DNA of 64,000 bases. Origin: Sphingomonas faeni (lineage in GTDB: Bacteria; Pseudomonadota; Alphaproteobacteria; Sphingomonadales; Sphingomonadaceae). Location of the stretch: positions 1,844,501 to 1,908,500 of the forward strand of contig NZ_JAUSZF010000001.1 in NCBI RefSeq assembly GCF_030817315.1. Reading direction: 5' to 3'. The position numbers and the translations under genes were made by a program. Of this stretch, positions 44,537 to 53,366 are shown piece by piece. The notes below the pieces were generated by a model. The model searched no databases, had not been told where the DNA came from, and saw nothing but the letters and a program-made list of their open reading frames with translations. Position 1 is the stretch's first letter; every line of letters starts with the position of its first letter.

Positions 44537-45607
44537 ATGAAACAGGCCCGTCCGGTTCGTGGTGCGACGCTCAACGGCGAGAGCCGACGGTTTAACCTGC
44601 CGCAGACCGAGGCGGATGGCGACTGGCTCGACATGCGCGAGGGGATCGACGGGATCGCGCCGAAACTGCGGACGACGGTGACGGTCGAGACTCCGCGGAC
44701 GATCATCAGCCGCAACGCGTCGCCCGACGTGCCGTTCGAACGCTCGATCAATCCGTACCGGGGATGCGAGCATGGCTGCATCTATTGCTTCGCGCGGCCG
44801 AGCCATGCGTTTCACGACCTGTCGCCGGGGCTGGATTTCGAGAGCAAGCTGTTCGCAAAGCCCTCCGCCGCGGCGCTGTTGCGCGCCGAACTGTCGAAGC
44901 CGGGCTATGCGGTCGCGCCGATGGCACTGGGGACGAACACCGATCCGTATCAGCCGATCGAGAGCGACTGGCGGATCACGCGCGGGATCATCGAGGTGCT
45001 CAGCGAGACGGATCATCCGCTGACGATCACGACCAAGTCGGACCGGGTGGTGCGCGATCTCGACCTGCTGGCGCCGATGGCGGCAAAGGGACTGGCGGCG
45101 GTGGCGATGTCGATCACGTCGCTCGATCCCAAGGTCGCATCGACAGTCGAGCCGCGCGCGCCGCATCCCGAGCGGCGGCTGGCGGCGGTGCGGAAGCTCG
45201 CCGATGCGGGGGTGCCGGTGTACGTGTCGATTGCGCCGGTGATCCCGGCGATCACCGACCACGAGATCGAACATCTGATCGCGCGCGCGGCGGAGGCTGG
45301 GGCGACGCGGGCGTTCTTTATCCCGGTCAGGTTGCCGCACGAGGTGGCGCCGCTGTTCCGCGCCTGGCTCGACGAGCATTTTCCGGACCGCGCGGGGAAG
45401 GTGATGGCGACGATCGCTTCGCTGCGCGGGGGCAAGGATAACGATCCGAACTTCTTCACGCGGATGCAGGGGCAAGGGCCTTGGGCGGACTTGCTGGGGA
45501 CGCGGTTTCGGATTGCGTGCGCGAAGCATGGGTTGAACCGCGAGCGGGTCGCGTTGCGGAGCGACCTGTTCCGGGCGCCGAGGGGACCTCAGGGGGAGTT
45601 GTTTTAA
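44537..45607 (+). CDS. Radical-SAM protein, PA0069/spore-photoproduct-lyase-like family
   Basis: The 356-residue protein has the radical-SAM cysteines in GCEHGCIYCFARP (Cys 77, 81 and 84), preceded by SINPYRGC, and followed by YQPIESDWRITRGIIEVLSE and TKSDRVVRDLDLL. This layout is typical of PA0069-type proteins that resemble spore photoproduct lyase SplB; the true substrate is not known. An exact LexA box directly before the gene suggests DNA-damage induction, which fits a repair-type role by inference. It ends at 45607 ahead of a repeat region. Confidence 0.9.
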   Translation: MKQARPVRGATLNGESRRFNLPQTEADGDWLDMREGIDGIAPKLRTTVTVETPRTIISRNASPDVPFERSINPYRGCEHGCIYCFARPSHAFHDLSPGLDFESKLFAKPSAAALLRAELSKPGYAVAPMALGTNTDPYQPIESDWRITRGIIEVLSETDHPLTITTKSDRVVRDLDLLAPMAAKGLAAVAMSITSLDPKVASTVEPRAPHPERRLAAVRKLADAGVPVYVSIAPVIPAITDHEIEHLIARAAEAGATRAFFIPVRLPHEVAPLFRAWLDEHFPDRAGKVMATIASLRGGKDNDPNFFTRMQGQGPWADLLGTRFRIACAKHGLNRERVALRSDLFRAPRGPQGELF

Positions 45608-45703
45608 GGGGCGTGCCGGGTGGCGCGTGGCACGTGGCGCGGCGGATGGCGCGGCCGGCGACCCCCTTGGAACCTGCTGATACGGATCAGACCCGCCGTT
45701 CTG

Positions 45704-45822
45704 CTCCCCTCCCTGGAAGGGAGGGGTTGGGGGTGGGTCGGCTTCCGCGCATCCGAACCGTCGTGGCTCAATCAGGCCAACCCACCCCCTGCCCCTCCCT
45801 TCCAGGGAGGGGTGAAGTTCTG
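45704..45822. repeat. Palindromic repeat, family E
   Basis: Arms CCCCTCCCTGGAAGGGAGGG and CCCCTCCCTTCCAGGGAGGG are flanked by TTGGGGGTGGG and its complement. It lies between the radical-SAM gene and the convergent VOC pseudogene; the remaining gap (45608-45703) holds nothing I recognise. Confidence 0.85.
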
Positions 45823-45898
45823 CCGTCGGGAGTGGCGAGACTCCGGACACCCTTCCACGCACCGCCGCTGCTCATTGGACCAAATTAAGTCCGCGTCG

Positions 45899-46245
45899 TC
45901 ACGAAACATCCTTGGACTGCCAGAGCTCGATCGGGCTGCCTTCCGGATGTTGGATGCGCGCAAAGCGGCCGAAACCGGGCATGTCCCTTTCGGGATCGGT
46001 GATCACCACGATGCCGGCCGCGCGGAGCGTCGCGATCAGGCCATCGAGGTCGTCGACACGCAGATTGAGCATCCACGCCCGATCCGCGGGAAAATAATCG
46101 GCATCGACCGCGAACGGCGCGAAGACGCTCGGTCCGGCCTGCGTCTCCCACGATCCATAGGGCATCGAGCCGACGCCGAGATGCTCGACATACCAGGCGC
46201 GTATCACCTCCGGGTCAAGAGGCCGCCGACTCCGGTCACGCCCAT
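45899..46245 (-). pseudogene. VOC-family (glyoxalase/bleomycin-resistance fold) gene, frameshifted near its start
   Basis: The ATG at 46245 starts MGVTGVGGL, the usual VOC start, but this frame soon stops (TRR then TGA). The rest of the protein is open in another frame: DPEVIRAWYVEHLGVGSMPY, ending RIQHPEGSPIELWQSKDVS with the metal-binding Glu. A deletion of several bases (3n+1) in the first 30 bases, where related proteins have residues such as FFRA, would explain it. A GTG in EVIRAWY (about 46195) could start a shorter protein. This may be a real pseudogene. Confidence 0.7.
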
Positions 46246-46411
46246 GCCTGCCTCCAACGTCGCTTAGCTCAAGCCGATGCGACGATACCAGACCAGCACT
46301 GCAACGTGGCCGACAGACCGGACCGTTTCGGCTGCTTCTTGGCGGCGGGCTTCGGACGCTTCCGCCCCCCGCGCGGCCGCCAAAGCCGCCGGCCACAGCC
46401 GACCGGCGCGC

Positions 46412-47947
46412 CTAGTAGGCGCGGCCGATCAGGATGCGTTCGACCGCGGGTTCGCCCGTGAAGACGCACGCGCCGTCATCACACCCGGTCTGGCCCATCG
46501 GCGCATTGCGGATGGTGAGTTTCAGCGCCTTCAACCGCTCCACGACCTTGTCGAGCGCAGGCCCGGTAGGCTTCGACCAGCGCACGTCGACCCAGCCGGG
46601 GTTCTTCACGCCGTCCGCGAAATGCGCTTCGACCGCGGCGAAGTCGCTGGCGGGGACGATGTTGCCCTTCACCCGGTTCATCGATTCGACGTGGAGCGTC
46701 GCCTGCACGTCGTGCAGCATGCCCGAGACCTCCTCGACGAACGTGTCGCGCGCGACGGCGTTGCTGTCGAGCTTGCCGTCCTCGCGGTAGAGACGGTCGC
46801 GGCGGATGACCGTGACGTTGCCGCCGGCCACGTCGCGGCCGCCGACCTCGATCACGATCGGGGCGCCCTTCTTGACCCAGCCCCAGCGCTTGGTCGCGGC
46901 CTTGGCGGGCTTGAGATCGAGCAGCGCGCGGACCGGTTCGCCGAGCGCGGACTGCTTGGCGAGCTCGGCCTGGAGCGACTTGCAATAGTCAACGATCGCC
47001 GCGTCCTCGGGGACGTCGCGCAGCATGGGGACGATCACGACCTGCCACGGTGCGATCATCGGCGGCACGCGCAGCCCGTCGTCGTCGCCGTGGACCATGA
47101 TGACCGCGCCGATCATCCGCGTCGACACGCCCCAGCTGGTGGTGTTGCACAGCTCGAACTCGCCGCCCGCATTCTGGAAGCGGATGTTCTGCGCGGACGC
47201 GAAGTTGGTGCCGAGGAAGTGCGAGGTGCCGGCCTGGAGCGCCTTGCCGTCCTGCATCATCGCCTCGATCGAATAGGTCGCGACGGCGCCGGGGAAGCGC
47301 TCGTTCTCGGGCTTCTCACCGGCGATGACGTGGACACCGAGGCATTCCTCCGCGAAGTCGCGATAGACTTCGAGCATCTTGAGCGTCTCGTCGCGCGCCT
47401 CGTCCGCGGTGGCGTGCGCGGTGTGGCCTTCCTGCCAGAGGAACTCGCTGGTGCGCAGGAACATGCGGGTGCGCATTTCCCAGCGGACGACGTTCGCCCA
47501 TTGGTTGATGAGCACGGGCAGGTCGCGCCACGACTGGACCCAGCGCGCGAACGCCGCGCCGATGACCATCTCGGAGGTCGGGCGGACGACGAGGGGCTCC
47601 TCGAGCTTGGCCTCGGGATCGGGGATCAGCCGGCCGTACCCGTCGGCCTTAAGCCGGTGGTGCGTGACCACGGCCATTTCCTTGGCGAACCCGTCGACGT
47701 GCTCGGCCTCCTTCTCGAAGTAGGAGAGCGGGATGAAGAGCGGGAAATAGCAGTTCTCGTGGCCGGTCGCCTTGATCCGGTCGTCGAGCAGGCGCTGGAT
47801 GCGCTCCCAGATGCCATAGCCCCAGGGGCGGATGACCATGCAGCCGCGGACGCCGGATTCCTCGGCGAGATCGGCTTCCGAGATGACGGCCTGGTACCAG
47901 GCGGAGAAATCCGCCTCGCGGGTGACGGGGAGTGCGCGCTTTATCAT
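46412..47947 (-). CDS. proS: Prolyl-tRNA synthetase, archaeal/eukaryotic type (ProS type 3)
   Basis: The 511-residue class II synthetase charges tRNA-Pro. It lacks the large editing insert of the ordinary bacterial enzyme. Its motif 2 reads EMRTRMFLRTSEFLWQEGHT, and it has a C-terminal zinc-domain-like region ending CDDGACVFTGEPAVERILIG and RAY, a tail found in type 3 ProRS enzymes. Motif 1 is in GYGIWERIQRLLDDRI and motif 3 in WGVSTRMIGAVIM. The gene stands alone; the downstream gap to the VOC pseudogene (46246-46411) has no clear gene. Confidence 0.95.
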   Translation of the reverse strand: MIKRALPVTREADFSAWYQAVISEADLAEESGVRGCMVIRPWGYGIWERIQRLLDDRIKATGHENCYFPLFIPLSYFEKEAEHVDGFAKEMAVVTHHRLKADGYGRLIPDPEAKLEEPLVVRPTSEMVIGAAFARWVQSWRDLPVLINQWANVVRWEMRTRMFLRTSEFLWQEGHTAHATADEARDETLKMLEVYRDFAEECLGVHVIAGEKPENERFPGAVATYSIEAMMQDGKALQAGTSHFLGTNFASAQNIRFQNAGGEFELCNTTSWGVSTRMIGAVIMVHGDDDGLRVPPMIAPWQVVIVPMLRDVPEDAAIVDYCKSLQAELAKQSALGEPVRALLDLKPAKAATKRWGWVKKGAPIVIEVGGRDVAGGNVTVIRRDRLYREDGKLDSNAVARDTFVEEVSGMLHDVQATLHVESMNRVKGNIVPASDFAAVEAHFADGVKNPGWVDVRWSKPTGPALDKVVERLKALKLTIRNAPMGQTGCDDGACVFTGEPAVERILIGRAY

Positions 47948-47989
47948 GGGGTGCGGATAGCGGGTGCGCGGGGGTTCGTCATCTCCTTC

Positions 47990-48071
47990 CCGTCATCCTG
48001 ACGAAAGTCAGGACCCAGAGCCACGGGCGGTGTGGGTGGTATCCTGGGTCCTGACTTTCGTCAGGATGACG
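47990..48071. repeat. Palindromic repeat, family A
   Basis: Arms CGTCATCCTGACGAAAGTCA and its complement, with CCACGGGCGGTGTGG in the centre. It lies between the divergent proS and EamA genes. Confidence 0.88.
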
Positions 48072-48150
48072 GGAGGTTTGTGACTGGATGACGGGGGTTT
48101 CGCGGACGTTTGGGGTGGGATGCCCGCCCTCCCCTCGCTAGGGACTAGGC

Positions 48151-49047
48151 ATGCCAACCGACCGCATCCTTCCCGCCATCGGCATGCGGCTGCTGTCGGT
48201 CGTGATCTTCGCGCTGATGAACACCGCGATCAAGCTGGCCGAGCGGTACGGCGCGAGCGTGTCGGAGATCCTGTTCTTTCGGCAGTTCGGCGCATGTTTG
48301 CTGGTGTCGGGGGTGATCGCCGCCGGTCCGGGCCTGCCTTCTGTGGCGACCAAGCGGTTGCCGGCGCATGTCGTGCGCGCGGTGGTCGGGCTGTCAGCGA
48401 TGGCGTTCACGTTCAACGGTATCGTTGCTTTGCCGCTGGCCGAGGCGACGACCATCGGGTTCACGGTGCCGATCTTCGCGACCATTCTCGGCGCGCTGGT
48501 ATTGCGCGAGCCGACCGGGTGGCACCGCTGGGGTGCAGTCGCAGCCGGGTTCGCGGGTGTGCTGATCGTGGCGCAACCGGGGAGCGGCGATCACTTTCCG
48601 TTATGGGGTGCGGGGTGTGCGCTGGCGGGGGCGTTCGGGACGGCGAGCGTGTCGATCCTGTTGCGGCAGATCGGCAAGACCGAGAGCGCCCTGACCACGG
48701 TGTTCTGGTTCTCGGCGCTGTCGTTGATCCCGTTGTCGCTGTTCTATGCGCAGGCGGCGCAGTCGCATGATCTGGTCGCGTGGGTGTGTCTGGCGAGCGT
48801 CGGGATATTCGGTGGGCTGGCGCAGATCGCGATGACGACGTCGTTGCGGCTCGGGCCCGTGTCGGTGGTGGTGCCGATGGATTATTCGAGTTTGCTCTGG
48901 GCGACGTTGCTGGGGTGGCTGGTGTTCGACACGTTGCCGGCGGAGGCGACGTGGTTCGGGGCGCCGGTTATCGTCGCGAGCGGGTTGTATATCGTCTGGC
49001 GCGAGCATGTCCGGCGGCGGGAAGAGACTGAGCAGGCGATTGCTTGA
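48151..49047 (+). CDS. EamA/DMT-family permease
   Basis: The 298-residue protein has about ten hydrophobic helices in two EamA halves (the second begins near residue 150) and short basic loops. Segments such as AMAFTFNGIVALPLAEATTI and SLRLGPVSVVVPMDYSSLLW are characteristic of drug/metabolite transporters. The substrate is unknown. The start at 48151 is chosen by hydropathy; its Shine-Dalgarno is weak (CTAGGGACTAGGC). A family C repeat follows the stop. Confidence 0.9.
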   Translation: MPTDRILPAIGMRLLSVVIFALMNTAIKLAERYGASVSEILFFRQFGACLLVSGVIAAGPGLPSVATKRLPAHVVRAVVGLSAMAFTFNGIVALPLAEATTIGFTVPIFATILGALVLREPTGWHRWGAVAAGFAGVLIVAQPGSGDHFPLWGAGCALAGAFGTASVSILLRQIGKTESALTTVFWFSALSLIPLSLFYAQAAQSHDLVAWVCLASVGIFGGLAQIAMTTSLRLGPVSVVVPMDYSSLLWATLLGWLVFDTLPAEATWFGAPVIVASGLYIVWREHVRRREETEQAIA

Positions 49048-49074
49048 GGCCGTAAAGGGAACGTCGACAACCGC

Positions 49075-49172
49075 CGTCATTCCCGCGGAGGCGGGAACCC
49101 AGACTGGCCGCCCTCTCGTCTGGATTACCGACGGTTGCCAGTATGGGTCCCCGCCTTCGCGGGGATGACGGT
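49075..49172. repeat. Palindromic repeat, family C
   Basis: CGTCATTCCCGCGGAGGCGG and the complement ending GCGGGGATGACGG frame a core with CCAGACTGG. It lies between the convergent EamA and CcdC-like genes. Confidence 0.8.
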
Positions 49173-49177
49173 TCGGG

Positions 49178-49690
49178 TTAGCGGACTCGTGCCGTCTCCA
49201 GCATCCGCTTCGCACGAAGGTACATTTCGATGCGTTGGGTGGTGAACAGGCCTAGCGCCAGCGCGATCAGCATGTCGGTGATCGCGAACGCATCGAGGTT
49301 TAGCGTGTGGCCGTCGCCGATGACCGCGCGGGCGCCTGTGCGGAACGCGACGATCGCGACGATGAAGAGGACCGCGGCGGGCGACGAGGTCGTGTTGAGC
49401 GCATGGGTGTCGGGGTCGATCGTGATCCGCATCATCTTGCCGCGCTGCCAGCCAAGCGCCGCGCCCATGACGAGTGCGATCGCGCAGAATAGCCAGGCGA
49501 AGCCGTGCGGCGGGTACATCGTGAACATGTACAGCGCGACGGCGGCGTAGAGCGCGGGGAAGACCCAGAGGCGTTCGAGCTTGAGCGGTTTTACCACGCT
49601 CATCCGGCGCCAGCGGACTGCGAAGACGATGCCGATGATGACGGCGGTGACCGCGTAGCTGATCCAGCCTTGTGCGTCTTGCGCCTGCAT
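49178..49690 (-). CDS. CcdC-like membrane protein (DUF1453)
   Basis: The 170-residue protein has about five membrane segments and the basic loop WRRMSVVKPLKLERLWVFPA characteristic of CcdC/DUF1453 proteins. CcdC was named after Bacillus cytochrome-c maturation genes, but no biochemical role has been shown. A purine-rich ATCAATGCAG precedes the start at 49690. It lies downstream of a repeat (49753-49832) and follows the end of the gcv operon on the same strand, probably as a separate unit. Confidence 0.82.
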   Translation of the reverse strand: MQAQDAQGWISYAVTAVIIGIVFAVRWRRMSVVKPLKLERLWVFPALYAAVALYMFTMYPPHGFAWLFCAIALVMGAALGWQRGKMMRITIDPDTHALNTTSSPAAVLFIVAIVAFRTGARAVIGDGHTLNLDAFAITDMLIALALGLFTTQRIEMYLRAKRMLETARVR

Positions 49691-49752
49691 TGATCTTGGC
49701 CCCCACCCCGTTGGGGCGGAGGCTAGATCGGTTGCGGTGCCCTGGGCAATCC

Positions 49753-49832
49753 GTTTTCCTGCGGACGCAGGAATCCAGGGCTACGGGCGGCGGCATTCGT
49801 AACCCTGGGCTCCTGCGTTCGCAGGAGAACGG
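49753..49832. repeat. Palindromic repeat, family D
   Basis: Arms TTTTCCTGCGGACGCAGGAA and GGCTCCTGCGTTCGCAGGAG enclose CCAGGGCTACGGGCGGC and AACCCTGG. It follows the gcvPB stop and may work as a terminator of the gcv operon. Confidence 0.85.
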
Positions 49833-49841
49833 AGCCGCGAT

Positions 49842-51503
49842 TTACTCCGCCGCCTGCGCCAGCGGAGACGGCTCCTTCCAGACCAGCACCGGCTTCCGCG
49901 CCGCGAGCGTCTCGTCGAGGCGCGCGCGGGGGGCGAAGTGGGGGGCGGTCTTGAGGCTGGGGTCACCGGCTTTCGCGCGTTCGGCGACCGAGCGGAGCGC
50001 GGCGATGAACTGGTCGAGCGCTGCCTTCGATTCGGTCTCGGTCGGTTCGACCAGCATCGCGCCGTGGACGACGAGCGGGAAATACATCGTCATCGGGTGG
50101 AAACCCTCGTCGATCAGGCCCTTGGCGATGTCGATCGTCGAGAAGCCGGCGGCGAGGCCCGAATCCGAGAACAACGCCTCGTGCATGCACGGACCCGATG
50201 GCCCGAACGGTGCGTCGAGCGTGTCGTCGAGGCTGCGCAGGATGTAGTTCGCGTTGAGCACCGCGTCCTCGGACACCTGGCGCAGGCCGTCGGCGCCATG
50301 GCTCAGGATGTAGGTCAGCGCGCGCGTGAACATCCCCATCTGGCCGTGGAACGCGACCATACGCCCGAAGCTGCCTGCGTGGTGTTCGTCGGCATTTTCC
50401 TCTTCGACGAGGACGAATTGGTCGCCCTGCTTCTCGACGAACGGGAGCGGTGCGTAGGGAGTCAAAGCCTCCGAGAACACCACCGGGCCCGAGCCCGGAC
50501 CACCGCCGCCGTGGGGCGTCGAGAAGGTCTTGTGGAGGTTGATGTGCATCGCGTCGATGCCGAGATCGCCCGGCCGGACGCGGCCGACGATCGCGTTGAA
50601 GTTCGCGCCGTCGCAATAGACGAAGCCGCCCGCCGCGTGCACCGCGTCGGAGATCTCGCGCATGTCGCGCTCGAACAGGCCGCAGGTGTTGGGGTTGGTG
50701 ATCATCACGCCGGCGACGTCGGGGCCGAGCCGGGCCTTCAGCGCGGCGGTGTCGACGCGGCCTTCGGCGGTGGCGGGGATGTCCTCGACGCTATAACCCG
50801 CGAACGCGGCGGTGGCGGGGTTGGTGCCGTGGGCGCTCTCAGGGACGAGGATGATCTTCCGCGCGCCCTCGCCCTTGGCTTCGAGTGCCGCGCGGATCGC
50901 GAGGATGCCGCAGAGTTCGCCGTGCGCGCCCGCCTTGGGGCTCATCGCGACCGAGGTCATGCCGGTGAGCGTGACGAGCCAATGCGCGAGTTGGTGGATG
51001 ACTTCCAATGCGCCCTGGACGGTGTCGACCGGCTGGAGCGGGTGGACGTCGGAGAAACCGGGCAGCCGCGCCATCTTCTCGTTGAGGCGCGGGTTGTGCT
51101 TCATGGTGCACGAGCCGAGCGGGAAGAAGCCGAGGTCGATGCCGTAGTTCTGGCGCGAGAGGCGGGTGTAGTGGCGGACTGTTTCTGGTTCGGAGAGACC
51201 TGGGAGGCCGATTGGGTTGTTGCGGGCGAGACCGGCCAAGCGGCTTAACCCTCTCCCCTCCGGGGAGAGGGTTGGGTGAGGGGCTGTTCCGGGCGCAGCA
51301 TTGCTGGGCTGCCCCTCACCCCGACCCTCTCCCCGGAGGGGAGAGGGAGACGCAAAATCGACGCCGGTGGTGTGGTTGTCGCCGATCTCGAAGATCAGCG
51401 CCTCTTCCAGCATCAGCGCCTTGTTGCCGGTTACCGATGCTGGGACGTTACCCGCGTTCGCCTCGGGCGAGGTCGGGCGCCAGCCGCTCTGGTTGATGCT
51501 CAT
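49842..51503 (-). CDS. gcvPB: Glycine dehydrogenase (decarboxylating) subunit 2, with in-frame repeat insertion
   Basis: GcvPB is the PLP-binding half of the split P-protein; it decarboxylates glycine in the glycine-cleavage system. The 553-residue product has the PLP lysine in [16 protein letters not shown] at residue 325, and [20 protein letters not shown] in the N-terminal half. Residues 52-85 ([13 protein letters not shown] to TLSPEGRG) are encoded by a family E repeat copy, an insertion not present in ordinary GcvPB, where the chain goes directly from the GVD segment to GLAR. The flanking family residues are intact. Its ATG overlaps the gcvPA stop by four bases. Confidence 0.95.
   Translation of the reverse strand: MSINQSGWRPTSPEANAGNVPASVTGNKALMLEEALIFEIGDNHTTGVDFASPSPLRGEGRGEGQPSNAAPGTAPHPTLSPEGRGLSRLAGLARNNPIGLPGLSEPETVRHYTRLSRQNYGIDLGFFPLGSCTMKHNPRLNEKMARLPGFSDVHPLQPVDTVQGALEVIHQLAHWLVTLTGMTSVAMSPKAGAHGELCGILAIRAALEAKGEGARKIILVPESAHGTNPATAAFAGYSVEDIPATAEGRVDTAALKARLGPDVAGVMITNPNTCGLFERDMREISDAVHAAGGFVYCDGANFNAIVGRVRPGDLGIDAMHINLHKTFSTPHGGGGPGSGPVVFSEALTPYAPLPFVEKQGDQFVLVEEENADEHHAGSFGRMVAFHGQMGMFTRALTYILSHGADGLRQVSEDAVLNANYILRSLDDTLDAPFGPSGPCMHEALFSDSGLAAGFSTIDIAKGLIDEGFHPMTMYFPLVVHGAMLVEPTETESKAALDQFIAALRSVAERAKAGDPSLKTAPHFAPRARLDETLAARKPVLVWKEPSPLAQAAE
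51246..51349. repeat. Family E palindrome inside gcvPB
   Basis: Arms ACCCTCTCCCCTCCGGGGAG and the complement ending GGAGGGGAGAGGG flank a spacer of about 45 bases. It contains no stop in the gcvPB frame and adds about 34 residues (52-85). Confidence 0.85.
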
Positions 51504-52858
51504 GCCAGTATCTCCTGGAGTGCGGACGCAAGCGTTTCGACGTCCTCCGCGGTAGTCGTTTCCGTCACGGCGACGACGAGGCCGTTCGCGAGCGCGTCTT
51601 CGCCGGGGTAAAGCCGCCCGAGCGACACGCCGGCTAGGATACCGCGGTCGGCGAGCGTGCGGACGACGGGGCGGGCCTCGGTCGGGAGCTTCAGCGTGAA
51701 CTCGTTAAAGAAGCTGTCGTTGACGAGCTCGACGCCGGGGATCTGCGACAGGCGTTCGGCAGCAGAAACCGCCCCCGCGTGGTTGATCTCCGCCAACTGG
51801 CGCAGGCCGGCTTCGCCGAGCAGCGTCATGTGGATCGAGAAGGCCAGCGCGCAGAGGCCGGAGTTGGTGCAGATGTTCGACGTCGCCTTTTCGCGGCGGA
51901 TGTGCTGCTCGCGGGTCGACAGCGTCAGCACGAAGCCGCGGCGGCCGTCCGCGTCGACGGTCTCGCCACACAGGCGACCGGGCATCTGGCGGACGTATTT
52001 GTCCTTGCAACCAAAGAGCCCGACATAAGGTCCGCCGAACTGGAGGCCGACGCCGAGCGACTGGCCTTCGCCGACGACGATGTCCGCGTCCATCTCGCCG
52101 GGCGAGGTGATCGCGCCCAAGGCAACCGGCTCGGTGACGACCGCGATCAGCAGCGCCTTCTTCGCGTGGCACGCGTCCGCGAGCGGGCGCAGGTCGGCGA
52201 TGCGGCCGAGGATGTCGGGGTACTGGACGACGACGCACGACGTATCGTCGTCGATCTTGGCGATCAACTGGTCGAGGTCCATGTCCGCCGCCAGCTCGGG
52301 CGCGGCGGTGTCGAGCACGTCGCCGGTGAACTTGGCCATCGTCTTCGAGACCGAGACGTAATGCGGGTGGAGGCCCGAGGACAGGATCGCCTTGCCACGC
52401 TTGGTGATGCGCCGCGCCATCACGATCGCTTCCCAGCACGCGGTCGAGCCGTCGTACATCGAGGCATTGGCGACGTCGGTGCCGAGCAGCCGCGCGACCT
52501 GCGTCTGGAACTCGAACAGCATCTGCAGCGTGCCCTGCGCGATTTCCGGCTGGTACGGCGTGTAGGCGGTGAGGAACTCGCCGCGCTGGATCAGGTGATC
52601 GACGCTGGCAGGAACGTGATGCTTGTACGCGCCGCAGCCGAGGAAGAACGGCGCTTCGCCGGCGGTAAGGTTCTTTTTCGCGAGCGCCGACATGTGGCGT
52701 TCGACCGCCATTTCGGAGGCGTGCATCGGCAGGTCGCGGACCGGGCCGTCGAGACGGGCGGCTTCGGGGACGTCGACGAAGAGGTCGTCGATCGTCGCGG
52801 CGCCGATGACGGCGAGCATCGCCTCGCGGTCGGGCTGGGTCAGGGGAAGGTAGCGCAT
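51500..52858 (-). CDS. gcvPA: Glycine dehydrogenase (decarboxylating) subunit 1
   Basis: GcvPA is the N-terminal half of the split P-protein and pairs with GcvPB. The 452-residue protein begins [20 protein letters not shown] and has [40 protein letters not shown] and ALTLGEAG-like [18 protein letters not shown] regions of the family. The start is ATG 52858 or the close ATG 52864; a family E repeat ends just before it, so its last bases (GGGGGGAGTCG) also make the Shine-Dalgarno. The frame continues upstream only through the repeat. Its stop overlaps the gcvPB ATG. Confidence 0.95.
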   Translation of the reverse strand: MRYLPLTQPDREAMLAVIGAATIDDLFVDVPEAARLDGPVRDLPMHASEMAVERHMSALAKKNLTAGEAPFFLGCGAYKHHVPASVDHLIQRGEFLTAYTPYQPEIAQGTLQMLFEFQTQVARLLGTDVANASMYDGSTACWEAIVMARRITKRGKAILSSGLHPHYVSVSKTMAKFTGDVLDTAAPELAADMDLDQLIAKIDDDTSCVVVQYPDILGRIADLRPLADACHAKKALLIAVVTEPVALGAITSPGEMDADIVVGEGQSLGVGLQFGGPYVGLFGCKDKYVRQMPGRLCGETVDADGRRGFVLTLSTREQHIRREKATSNICTNSGLCALAFSIHMTLLGEAGLRQLAEINHAGAVSAAERLSQIPGVELVNDSFFNEFTLKLPTEARPVVRTLADRGILAGVSLGRLYPGEDALANGLVVAVTETTTAEDVETLASALQEILA

Positions 52859-52868
52859 CGGCATCGAC

Positions 52869-52983
52869 TCCCCCCTCCCGCATGCGGGAGGGGTCGGGGG
52901 TGGGCGCCCGGCTTCAAACGGGCGGAACGCTGGAGGAGAGCGCGCGCCCACCCCCTGCCCCCTCCCGCTAGCGGGAGGGGGTT
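52869..52983. repeat. Palindromic repeat, family E, between gcvH and gcvPA
   Basis: Arms CCCCTCCCGCATGCGGGAGG and the complement ending CTAGCGGGAGGGG lie about 60 bases apart. It is part of the gcv mRNA and would form a hairpin between gcvH and gcvPA, touching the gcvPA ribosome-binding site. Confidence 0.85.
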
Positions 52984-52993
52984 AGCAGTTAGC

Positions 52994-53365
52994 TCAGAGC
53001 CCTTCGACGAATGTCGCGTAGGCGGCTTCGTCCATCAGGCTGTCGAGTTCGCTCGGGTCGCTGAGCGTGAGTTTGAAGAACCAGCCGGCCGCTTCGGCGT
53101 CCGAGTTCACCAGGCTCGAGTCGTCGGTCAAAGCCGCATTGCCCTCGGTGACGGTGCCCGAGACCGGCGAATAGACGTCCGACGCGGCCTTGACCGACTC
53201 GACGACCGCTGCTTCGTCGCCCTTGCTCAGCGTCTTCCCGGCTTCGGGTACGTCGACGAACACGACGTCGCCAAGCTGGCTCTGCGCGTATTCCGAAATA
53301 CCGACCGTGCCGATATCACCGTCGACATCGACCCATTCGTGATCTTTCGTGAAGAAACGGCTCAT
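52994..53365 (-). CDS. gcvH: Glycine cleavage system H protein
   Basis: GcvH carries the lipoyl arm that shuttles the aminomethyl group between P and T proteins. The 123-residue product has [20 protein letters not shown], the lipoylated lysine in [17 protein letters not shown] (Lys 59), and the C-terminal [18 protein letters not shown]. The start at 53365 ([11 protein letters not shown]) has a good AGGAG eight to nine bases ahead. The frame is open far upstream, but that part overlaps gcvT in another frame. It lies one base after gcvT and is followed by a repeat before gcvPA. Confidence 0.97.
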   Translation of the reverse strand: MSRFFTKDHEWVDVDGDIGTVGISEYAQSQLGDVVFVDVPEAGKTLSKGDEAAVVESVKAASDVYSPVSGTVTEGNAALTDDSSLVNSDAEAAGWFFKLTLSDPSELDSLMDEAAYATFVEGL

Positions 53366-53366
53366 A

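Noticed and set aside
46269..46469. Minus-strand ORF ending WSGIVASA between proS and the VOC pseudogene
   Set aside because: Its first third is antisense or out-of-frame proS sequence and no start or family motif is seen. The lysine-rich end looks somewhat coding, but support is too weak.
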